Assembly: GCA_024679955.1 (NCBI GenBank)
Contig: JAILCQ010000007.1
Span: forward strand, 1-60,226
Direction of reading: 5' to 3'
Length of the DNA stretch: 60,226 bases
Source of the DNA: Bacillota bacterium
Lineage (GTDB): Bacteria; Bacillota; Dehalobacteriia; UBA4068
The notes below the pieces were generated by a model, which made no database searches, was not told the DNA's origin, and saw only the letters and a list, made by a program, of their open reading frames with translations. A program made the translations under genes and the position numbers. This document shows positions 53,890-60,226 of the stretch, piece after piece (the first letter of the stretch is position 1; each line of letters opens with the position of its first letter).

Positions 53890-54720
53890 ATGACTGAATC
53901 TTGCGACCACAATTGCGACAGTTGCGCCAGCGCTTGTCAGGACAGGACGAAACGCAACGAAGATTTTCTGGCCAAGCCCCACGAGCTTAGTCAAATCAAA
54001 CATGTCATCGGCGTTGTCAGCGGCAAGGGCGGCGTAGGCAAATCCCTGATCACTTCCATGCTGGCGGTGATCTTAAACCGCAACGGCAAGCGGGTGGCGA
54101 TTTTGGACGCCGACATCACCGGCCCTTCCATCCCCAAAGCTTTCGGTATTCATGAAAAAGCCATGGGCAACGGCATGGGCATCGTGCCGGCGGAAACCAA
54201 AAACGGCATCGAGATCATGTCTCTCAACCTTTTGCTGGAACATGATACCGATCCGGTAGTGTGGCGCGGCCCGGTGATCGCCGGTACGGTCAAGCAATTC
54301 TGGACCGACGTCATTTGGAACGATATCGACGTTATGCTCATTGATATGCCGCCAGGCACCGGCGACGTGCCTCTGACGGTTTTTCAATCCATCCCCATCG
54401 ACGGCGTCATCATCGTTACCTCTCCCCAGGAGTTGGTGGGCATGATCGTGGAAAAGGCGGCCAATATGGCCAAAATGATGCATATCCCTGTTCTCGGCCT
54501 GGTAGAAAACTTGAGCTATATCCTTTGCCCTGATTGCGGCAAGGCAATCAACCTGTTCGGTGACAGCCATCTTGAAGAGATTGCCGGCAAGCTTGATATC
54601 AACGCTTTTTGCCGTTTGCCCATACTGCCCCAGCTGGCCCAGGCCTGCGACAAAGGGGAGATCGAAGACTTTACCGGCGATTATTTGGCGCCCTTGGCAA
54701 AAATCATCGGCGAGCTGTAA
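53890..54720 (+). CDS. Mrp/NBP35 family iron-sulfur carrier ATPase
   Basis: The 276-residue protein has an N-terminal cysteine cluster (CDHNCDSCASAC). The deviant Walker A is VVSGKGGVGKSLITSML, followed by ILDADITGPSIPKAFG, VWRGPVIAGTVKQFW, MLIDMPPGTGDVPLT and a C-terminal YILCPDCGKAINLFG with the cluster-binding CxxC. This is the Mrp/Nbp35 (ParA-like) scaffold that delivers Fe-S clusters to apoproteins. GGAGG lies 7 bases before the ATG. It is monocistronic, with promoter and terminator. Confidence 0.93.
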   Translation: MTESCDHNCDSCASACQDRTKRNEDFLAKPHELSQIKHVIGVVSGKGGVGKSLITSMLAVILNRNGKRVAILDADITGPSIPKAFGIHEKAMGNGMGIVPAETKNGIEIMSLNLLLEHDTDPVVWRGPVIAGTVKQFWTDVIWNDIDVMLIDMPPGTGDVPLTVFQSIPIDGVIIVTSPQELVGMIVEKAANMAKMMHIPVLGLVENLSYILCPDCGKAINLFGDSHLEEIAGKLDINAFCRLPILPQLAQACDKGEIEDFTGDYLAPLAKIIGEL

Positions 54721-54881
54721 TTTTTTCCCGGCGCAAACCGGCGCGCCCCTGCCGCCGGCTGCCGTGCGATCTTTGCGCAAATCCGGCGTTTCCGGCGTCG
54801 CGCCGCCGGAAACTCTCTTGCCGGAGGCAAGTTTGGCCAAATCATATTGCTTTTACACAGGCTGCAGCCTGAAAACCGCTG

Positions 54882-54936
54882 CCCATCCCCGGAAACAACG
54901 GGCTTTTTGCCTTGTTGTTCCCTGGGGATGGGAATT
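54882..54936 (+). terminator. Terminator after the Mrp-like gene
   Basis: CCCATCCCC (54882-54890) pairs with GGGGATGGG (54924-54932), extended inward by a near-perfect GGAAACAAC/GTTGTTCCC stem and followed by AATTTTG. The remaining spacer to 55025 holds a TTGACT-like promoter near 54946. Confidence 0.7.
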
Positions 54937-55025
54937 TTGCGTTATTGACTTTTTTACCGTTTCCCTATATATTTATAGTAGCGGAGATTTGGATATTTTT
55001 CAAAATACTTTATATAGAGGTCTCT

Positions 55026-56789
55026 ATGGACATTTTCTCACTGCTCACTTTAATCGGCGGTTTGGCCTTTTTCCTCTACGGCATGCACGTTCTTTCTTCC
55101 GGCCTGGAAAAAATGGCCGGCGGCAAACTGGAAAAAACCCTGCACCGTCTCACCGATAATCCCATCAAAGGTTTGACGCTGGGTCTTACCATCACCGCCG
55201 CCATACAGTCTTCCTCGGCTCTCACCGCCATGCTGGTGGGGCTGGTCAATTCCGGCATCATGGAATTGACGGAAACCGTAGGCGTCATCATGGGCTCCAA
55301 TATCGGCACCACCTTCACCGCCTGGATATTCAGCTTGACCGGCATTGAAAGCGAAGACGTTTTCCTGCGCCTGCTCAAGCCGGAGTCCTTCTCCCCGGTA
55401 TTGGCGCTGATCGGCGTGATCATGATGATGGCGGCTAAAACGGACCGGCGCAAAGACGTCGGCGCGATCCTCATCGGCTTTTCCGTACTGATGTACGGGA
55501 TGAGTTTAATGAGCAGCTCGGTTTCGCCTTTGGCCGAGATCCCCACGTTTCATGAAATATTGCGCCTGTTCGCCAATCCCTTGTTCGGCATCCTCACCGG
55601 CGCCATATTCACCGCCATTCTGCAAAGCTCTTCCGCATCCGTCGGTATTTTGCAGGCCATATCTTTAACCGGCAGCGTGACCTATAATTCCGCCATCCCC
55701 CTGATCATGGGGCAAAACATCGGCGCCTGCGTCACGTCCGTCATCGCCAGCATCGGCGCCAACAAAAACGCCAAACGGGTGGCCGCCGTGCACATCTACT
55801 TCAACGTCATCGGCACGCTGATCTGTACGGCCGCCTATTTTGCCGTCAACCGGATCGTGGGCGGATTGCCTTTTGCCGAGCATGCCATCACCCCCTGGGC
55901 CATCGCTTTGATCCATAGCATTTTCAATATCACCACTACCCTGCTGCTACTCCCCTTTCATAAGCTTTTGGAAAAACTGGCCATCCTTACGGTCAAAGAC
56001 AAGGGCAAAGCCGTCTCCGGCATACAGGAGGTATTCCTGGACGACAGATTGCTGAAAGCCCCGGCCTTCGCCCTGCCGGAATGCCGCAACGCCACGGTGG
56101 AAATGGCCAAGCTGGCCCAGGAAACCTTATTGGCCGCCATCACCCTGGTAGAAACATATGACGAAAAAACCGCCAAGATCATCCTGGAAAAAGAAAAATA
56201 CATCGACAAATACGAGGACCGGCTGGGCACCTATTTGGTCAAACTGGCCAGCCGCCAGATCACCAACGAAGACAGCCGCGAAGTATCCAAACTGCTGTTG
56301 ACCATCGGCGACTTTGAGCGGATCGGCGACCATGCGGTGGGCATCTTGAAGGTCGCCCAGGAAATGCACGACAAGGGCATTACCTTCTCTCCCCAATGCG
56401 TGGAGGATCTAAAAGTGCTCACCGGCGCCATCCAGGAGATCGTCGGCATGACCTTCCGTTCCTTCGCCGCCAACGATACGGAAACAGCCAAACAGGTGGA
56501 GCCTTTGGAACAGGTCATCGACATCCTCAAAGACGAATTGAAGCACCGGCACATCGCCCGCCTGCAAAAGGGCGACTGCACCATCGAATTGGGCTTCATC
56601 TTTTCCGATCTGCTCACCAATTATCAGCGCATATCGGATCACTGCTCCAATATTGCCGTGGCCACCATACAGATCAAGGACAAAGACTTCGACACCCACG
56701 GCTCCCTGAACGAAATCAAAAACTCCGGCAACAAAGAATTCTTGGAGTCTTTCGAGAAATATATGGGCAAATACTTCTTGACCCATTGA
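55026..56789 (+). CDS. Na/Pi cotransporter family protein with PhoU-like C-terminus
   Basis: The ~587-residue protein has the NptA/YjbB-type Na/Pi cotransporter domain with duplicated ITAAIQSSSALTAMLVGLV and FTAILQSSSASVGILQA motifs, plus MGSNIGTTFTAW and MGQNIGACVTSV. A PhoU-like helical domain follows from about residue 355 (ERIGDHAVGILKVAQE, YQRISDHCSNIAVA). It probably moves phosphate or another anion coupled to sodium. The ATG at 55026 with AGAGGT upstream begins the conserved domain. A longer frame from 54912 crosses the promoter region and is unlikely. Confidence 0.9.
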   Translation: MDIFSLLTLIGGLAFFLYGMHVLSSGLEKMAGGKLEKTLHRLTDNPIKGLTLGLTITAAIQSSSALTAMLVGLVNSGIMELTETVGVIMGSNIGTTFTAWIFSLTGIESEDVFLRLLKPESFSPVLALIGVIMMMAAKTDRRKDVGAILIGFSVLMYGMSLMSSSVSPLAEIPTFHEILRLFANPLFGILTGAIFTAILQSSSASVGILQAISLTGSVTYNSAIPLIMGQNIGACVTSVIASIGANKNAKRVAAVHIYFNVIGTLICTAAYFAVNRIVGGLPFAEHAITPWAIALIHSIFNITTTLLLLPFHKLLEKLAILTVKDKGKAVSGIQEVFLDDRLLKAPAFALPECRNATVEMAKLAQETLLAAITLVETYDEKTAKIILEKEKYIDKYEDRLGTYLVKLASRQITNEDSREVSKLLLTIGDFERIGDHAVGILKVAQEMHDKGITFSPQCVEDLKVLTGAIQEIVGMTFRSFAANDTETAKQVEPLEQVIDILKDELKHRHIARLQKGDCTIELGFIFSDLLTNYQRISDHCSNIAVATIQIKDKDFDTHGSLNEIKNSGNKEFLESFEKYMGKYFLTH

Positions 56790-56835
56790 TTATACGCATA
56801 AGCTTACACTGCCCATGGCGGCAAAAATACCCGGC

Positions 56836-56886
56836 AAAAAACGAACGGCAAGAGCGTTCCCGCTTCTCTGCCGTTTGTTTTTTTAT
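56836..56886 (+). terminator. Terminator after the Na/Pi gene
   Basis: A stem with the AACGGCA/TGCCGTT core is flanked by A-rich and T-rich runs (TTTGTTTTTTT). Confidence 0.75.
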
Positions 56887-57110
56887 GACCATGTTCCGTG
56901 GCAAGGCGGGCAGGTTTTCCGCCTTGCCTTTTTCACGCCGCCGCGCACCGGCGTCGCCTCTTTTGATTCAACAACCTCATACAAGATACTAATACCTCAC
57001 ACACGCATATATATTTACATATTTTCTACTAACGTTGTTATAAAAATATACATAAAATACACATATTTTTATCTACTTTAACAAAATTTTCATTTTTTAA
57101 GAAAAGTATA

Positions 57111-57139
57111 TTGACAATAATTGATTATGACGATAATAT
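57111..57139 (+). promoter_or_regulatory. Promoter upstream of riboswitch 3
   Basis: TTGACA and TAATAT with a 17-base spacer, within an unusually A+T-rich block (about 56985-57180). Confidence 0.75.
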
Positions 57140-57255
57140 AAATCATATACTGATACCTATAAAAAATATATAGGAAGGAGTTGCAATAAGCCGTTTGGTA
57201 CATGGATGATATCCTGTATCGCGGCGAGAACAAACAAAAGAAAAACTACATGGTT

Positions 57256-57461
57256 CATCGTGTCACCCGTTAAGACTGCCGCCAGGCAGGCGCGGTGATT
57301 AGGAAATCCGGTTAGAGTCCGGGATACGACCCCCGTAACTGTAATTGCGGGAGGGTGTTGCTCGTGGAGTGATCCGGTCATTGGGGAAACCTGAGAAGGC
57401 TGAGCAATATCCGCAGGCGCGCAAACCGCGCCCCAACGCATGAGTCAGTAGGCCGACGATG
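57256..57461 (+). promoter_or_regulatory. Cobalamin riboswitch 3
   Basis: The segment has GGAAATCCGGTTAGAGTCCGG, ACCCCCGTAACTGTAA and the closing TGAGTCAGTAGGCCGAC, in the order of a full-size cobalamin riboswitch. CATCGT (57256-57261) and ACGATG (57456-57461) form P1. A terminator follows at 57518. Confidence 0.9.
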
Positions 57462-57517
57462 ATCTGAACCAATGGATTTGCCGCTTAGGGAACGGCGGAT
57501 CCAAAGGATGGGGTGAA

Positions 57518-57566
57518 AAAAGGGTCGTATCGTACGCAAAGTACCGATGCGGCCCTTTTCAATTTT
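57518..57566 (+). terminator. Riboswitch 3 expression-platform terminator
   Basis: A 17-18 bp stem (57518-57535 with 57541-57559, some G-U pairs and one bulge) starts AAAAGGG and ends CCCTTTT, then CAATTTTG. Confidence 0.8.
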
Positions 57567-57639
57567 GTCTTCCGGAAAGACAGTTCCCGAAGCTTTTCTG
57601 AAACCGAAAGGAGGCTGGTGCCCATGGGCAACTAAGCCT

Positions 57640-57668
57640 GCCGGAGCGCCCGCCATGGGCGCTCCGGC
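57640..57668 (+). repeat. Perfect GC-rich hairpin in the leader
   Basis: GCCGGAGCGCCC (57640-57651) pairs with GGGCGCTCCGGC (57657-57668). It has no T-run. It lies between the riboswitch terminator and the start codon and could affect mRNA stability. A decoy ribosome binding site with a 3-codon frame (ATG GGC AAC TAA) precedes it. Confidence 0.6.
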
Positions 57669-57758
57669 CCACCCCCGCCAGCAGGCGGCGCCGGCGGCAT
57701 CCCCAGCCGGCGAAAAACAAAACCGGGAAATAAAAACTATGAAAGGACGATACAAAAC

Positions 57759-59609
57759 ATGAATGCACGAAAACTTTTCGCCATCTTTCTGGCGGCCCTG
57801 TTGCTTGTGGGCGCTTTCGGCGTCAACGCTATGGCCAGCACCGGTGATTACCACAAACCGCTGACGCTTGACAATGTAACCTTGACCTTCGGCGATGAAA
57901 CCAATCCCACCTGGCCGGAATCCAATATGTATTTCAAAGAGGAATCCACCACTACCTATCAGGCTGTCTACAGCACCAACGGAACCTCGGAGTACACCGG
58001 CTACTATCCGGATATCCTGTCCATCTATATTGTACCGGCCAACAATGTGACGATCACATCGATTACCGGTACGGATGTGGATTTCGTCACCTATGACAGC
58101 GACGGCACCCCCACCTACAGCAGCACCACTACGGTGAACGCTGAAAATTTCTATGCCATCTGCCCGAAATCGAATAGTTCCCAGATCGTTGTAACGCCGA
58201 ATAGCGGCAGCCCGGTGACCGTAAAGTTCAAAGCGCCGGTATCCCAAACCGCTTCCGGCGGCGCTACCCCCAAGACGGTATGCGGCTATCTGCCCGTGGG
58301 CCAGTTCGCCCGTGCCAACAGCATGGGCTGGGGCACGATCTATACGGACGGCACCAATGAATACGCCTCCAGCAAAACCCCGAAATTTGCCAGCGGCTAT
58401 GTCAGCACCGGCGTTTCCCTGGGCATGCTGGGCGGCTATGTGCAGTATGAATTTGCCGACGCCATCGGCAACGACGCGGACAACCCCTACGGCGTGGATT
58501 TCGTCGTCTACGGCAATCCCTTCAACGGCAATCCGGAGGCCGGCAGCGTGATGGTCTACGGCAAAAACACGGCCACCGAAACCTATGGCTGGTACAATCT
58601 GGCCGGTTCCCGCCACTACATGAGCGGAACGGAATGGAATGTCAATGTTTCCTACATTAAGATCGAGGTAGCTACAAATAATCTTCCCCTGTCTATCGGC
58701 AGCAGCACCTTTGCCAAGAACGGCGTGTATTATTCCACGAATTATGTGCCCGGCGATTATACGGACAGCCAGGCGAATACCGCCATTTCCAATGCCTCCT
58801 GGTACGCCATTCCCAACAGCGCGGCCACTGCCGCCACGCCCGTGGCCTCCAATACGTCCAATCTGACCACGGTAGGCGTTTCCTACTGGCCGGAAGTGGC
58901 AAATAGTGAGAACTATGGCCAGGTCTGGAAAATGCAGCGGCCGGATACCACCACCGTGGGTGAAAGCGGCGTGGACGCCCATGTGGCCGGCGTCTACTGG
59001 CAAACCAATGGCAGCGCGCCGGTGATCACCTATCAAGGCGTGACCAAGGTAGCGGATTCCGATACCACGGACGACTATCGCTTCGGTTATGCCGACGTGC
59101 GGGTCAACGGCAGCAATTACGGCGTGGCCGTTAACCCCTACGCCACCGCGCCTTCCGCGGCCAACGGCGGCGACGGCTTCGACCTGTCCTGGGCGGTGGA
59201 TGCCGACGGCAAGCCCGTCAACCTGACGGATGTCCGCTTTGTCCGGGTCTACAGCGCCGTGCTGTACAATGCCGGCATCTTCGGCGAGACTTCCACCGAG
59301 GTCTGCGGCATTTATGTGGCCAGCGGCGCCGGCAGCGGAGCGGCCAGCGTTACGCCCACTGTCAAGATCAATGGCACAACCATTGCTACAACAAATATGG
59401 GCCTCTCTACAAAAAGGATTTACAATGGTTCAACAGCTACAATAAATGTTACGTCCGCTGCGGATTACATTTACATTAATGGTTCTTTGGTCGCATCCGG
59501 AACGAATTATACTCTGGACATCTCCCCTGGTAACACTTATGATGTACAGATAATAACGCAAAAAGGCACTGAATCCCCATATGTGACCGTACTAAAAATA
59601 ACTAGATAA
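57759..59609 (+). CDS. Secreted protein under cobalamin riboswitch control, function unknown
   Basis: The 616-residue protein has a signal peptide (LFAIFLAALLLVGAFGVNAM, cleavage near MAS). It is rich in Thr, Ser, Gly, Tyr and Asn with few charges, as in extracellular beta-rich proteins. Blocks such as VCGYLPVGQFARANSMGWGT, YGVDFVVYGNPFNGN and RFGYADVRVNGSNYGVAVNP suggest lectin- or sandwich-like folds. The last ~90 residues form a small beta domain. No SLH, dockerin or sortase motif is seen. Regulation by cobalamin implies corrinoid acquisition, but this is inference. GAAAGGACG precedes the ATG. Confidence 0.82.
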   Translation: MNARKLFAIFLAALLLVGAFGVNAMASTGDYHKPLTLDNVTLTFGDETNPTWPESNMYFKEESTTTYQAVYSTNGTSEYTGYYPDILSIYIVPANNVTITSITGTDVDFVTYDSDGTPTYSSTTTVNAENFYAICPKSNSSQIVVTPNSGSPVTVKFKAPVSQTASGGATPKTVCGYLPVGQFARANSMGWGTIYTDGTNEYASSKTPKFASGYVSTGVSLGMLGGYVQYEFADAIGNDADNPYGVDFVVYGNPFNGNPEAGSVMVYGKNTATETYGWYNLAGSRHYMSGTEWNVNVSYIKIEVATNNLPLSIGSSTFAKNGVYYSTNYVPGDYTDSQANTAISNASWYAIPNSAATAATPVASNTSNLTTVGVSYWPEVANSENYGQVWKMQRPDTTTVGESGVDAHVAGVYWQTNGSAPVITYQGVTKVADSDTTDDYRFGYADVRVNGSNYGVAVNPYATAPSAANGGDGFDLSWAVDADGKPVNLTDVRFVRVYSAVLYNAGIFGETSTEVCGIYVASGAGSGAASVTPTVKINGTTIATTNMGLSTKRIYNGSTATINVTSAADYIYINGSLVASGTNYTLDISPGNTYDVQIITQKGTESPYVTVLKITR

Positions 59610-59639
59610 AGAATTAAAGATTCTCGTCAAAATGAAGGT

Positions 59640-59678
59640 CAACTGCTGCGAGATAAATTGTTTATCTCGCAGCAGTTG
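59640..59678 (+). terminator. Perfect 18-bp hairpin between the two secreted-protein genes
   Basis: CAACTGCTGCGAGATAAA and its exact complement are separated by TTG. Only a weak T-run follows (ACTTTTTC), so partial termination or processing within an operon is possible. Confidence 0.65.
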
Positions 59679-59731
59679 GCTATCGATAATACTTTTTCAT
59701 AAAGGGATAAATGGAGAATGGAGATTGAATT

Positions 59732-60226
59732 ATGAAGAAATTAAGATTGACATCTATTATGATTATAATAGCGCTTTTTATAGCGCTTTTTGTTCCTTAT
59801 TCTTTCGCTATGGGACTGGAACCGGGCGCATTGCCGTTTGAGGTTTTAACGGACAAGGAAACTCTGACGGCGACGGAAGTGGGAACATCGAATCTTCCGG
59901 AATTCGACGCGGATATGTGCGCCGCGCTGGGCTATGCGCCGAAAGTATATCTGGTCAGCGTGCCCTACGGCTGCGACACCCTTTGGATCAAAGCTTTGGA
60001 TGACGACCTGCTTATGGGCGAGTCCAGCGATCATCAGGATTTGACCGGGGCAACCCCCGATGCAGAGGGCTACTATACGCTGACGATCAACATCACGGAA
60101 GACATGATTAGTGAGGAAAGCCAATGGAAGGACGAAGGATTCTCTTTTTTCACGAATCCGGAAGTACCGCTATTTGATATAGAAGAAGGACAGATTCCCA
60201 CCGAAAATGTGGAGGGTCTATTCTTC
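59732..60226 (+). CDS. Secreted protein, N-terminal part (runs off the window)
   Basis: An open frame of 165 codons starts at an ATG with GGAGA upstream and reaches the window end without a stop. It begins with a signal peptide (MIIIALFIALFVPYSFAM). The mature part is acidic, with CAALGYAPKVYLVSVPYGCD and YYTLTINITEDMISEESQ, resembling a beta-rich extracellular domain. It follows the riboswitch-controlled secreted protein by about 120 bases in the same direction, so it is probably co-transcribed. I do not recognise the family. Confidence 0.78.
   Translation, partial: MKKLRLTSIMIIIALFIALFVPYSFAMGLEPGALPFEVLTDKETLTATEVGTSNLPEFDADMCAALGYAPKVYLVSVPYGCDTLWIKALDDDLLMGESSDHQDLTGATPDAEGYYTLTINITEDMISEESQWKDEGFSFFTNPEVPLFDIEEGQIPTENVEGLFF

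Noticed and set aside
57201-57272. 23-codon frame (ATG GAT GAT ... TAA) in the riboswitch 3 leader
   Set aside because: The only ribosome-binding-like sequence is over 20 bases upstream, and the frame runs into the riboswitch P1 region.
57378-59036. 552-codon open frame on the minus strand
   Set aside because: It is antisense to the riboswitch and the secreted-protein gene, and a His/Gly/Ile-rich shadow product.

Overview
The window looks like the chromosome of an anaerobic, spore-forming member of the Bacillota (Clostridia- or Negativicutes-like). The basis is strong purine-rich ribosome binding sites, SpoVK- and SpoVB-type proteins, S-layer (SLH) surface proteins, a T-box leader, cobalamin riboswitches, and the gene order mutS-mutL-miaA-hfq with an aluminium-resistance/methionine-gamma-lyase-like gene and a spoVK-like gene. 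Species cannot be named from the sequence alone. No rRNA, tRNA, CRISPR array, phage or insertion sequence was recognised.

Layout. 1-5.4 kb: start of a corrinoid protein gene, a divergent MerR-type regulator, a methyltransferase/NTPase pair and an XdhC-like molybdo-enzyme maturation factor. 5.5-8.8 kb: a large secreted propeller-like SLH protein whose signal peptide is in a different frame from its body. 8.9-17 kb: cation efflux, a lipoprotein, an EF-G-like GTPase, a SpoVB-like flippase, a YnbB-like PLP enzyme and a SpoVK-like AAA ATPase. 17-25 kb: hfq, miaA, mutL, mutS, minC, a TtcA-like and a DUF523 gene. 25-28.6 kb: a LysR-governed cassette (small protein, hydrolase, flavoprotein, cyclophilin-like protein) with a perfect palindromic operator. 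28.9-38.7 kb: tgt, a T-box-controlled fusion of a TIM-barrel isomerase-like domain with an acyl-CoA-synthetase-like domain, a sodium symporter with a long leader, an EamA transporter, glnA and a PIN-like protein.

38.8-45.3 kb: a six-gene tetrapyrrole operon (hemA, precorrin-2 dehydrogenase, hemC, cobA-hemD, hemB, hemL) read leftwards from a promoter, a cobalamin riboswitch and an intrinsic terminator. It makes uroporphyrinogen III and precorrin-2 but has no late haem genes, so it appears to feed cobalamin/sirohaem synthesis.

45.4-51.7 kb holds the most striking system. A second cobalamin riboswitch precedes three secreted-protein genes: an alpha-barrel protein ending in a dockerin-like module; an SLH protein with a cohesin-like N-terminus and a DUF4430/transcobalamin-C-terminal-like domain; and another alpha-barrel protein with SLH repeats. 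In animal intrinsic factor and transcobalamin, an alpha-barrel and a DUF4430-like domain lie in one chain and sandwich cobalamin. Here they are on separate surface proteins that may assemble through dockerin-cohesin contacts. I infer a surface corrinoid-capture complex.

51.9-60.2 kb: a CBS-domain protein, a TIM-barrel isomerase-like protein, an Mrp/NBP35 ATPase and a Na/Pi cotransporter. These are followed by a third cobalamin riboswitch before an unrecognised 616-residue secreted protein and a second secreted protein cut by the window end. The corrinoid protein gene at the left edge and the three riboswitches point to an organism whose metabolism depends on corrinoids.
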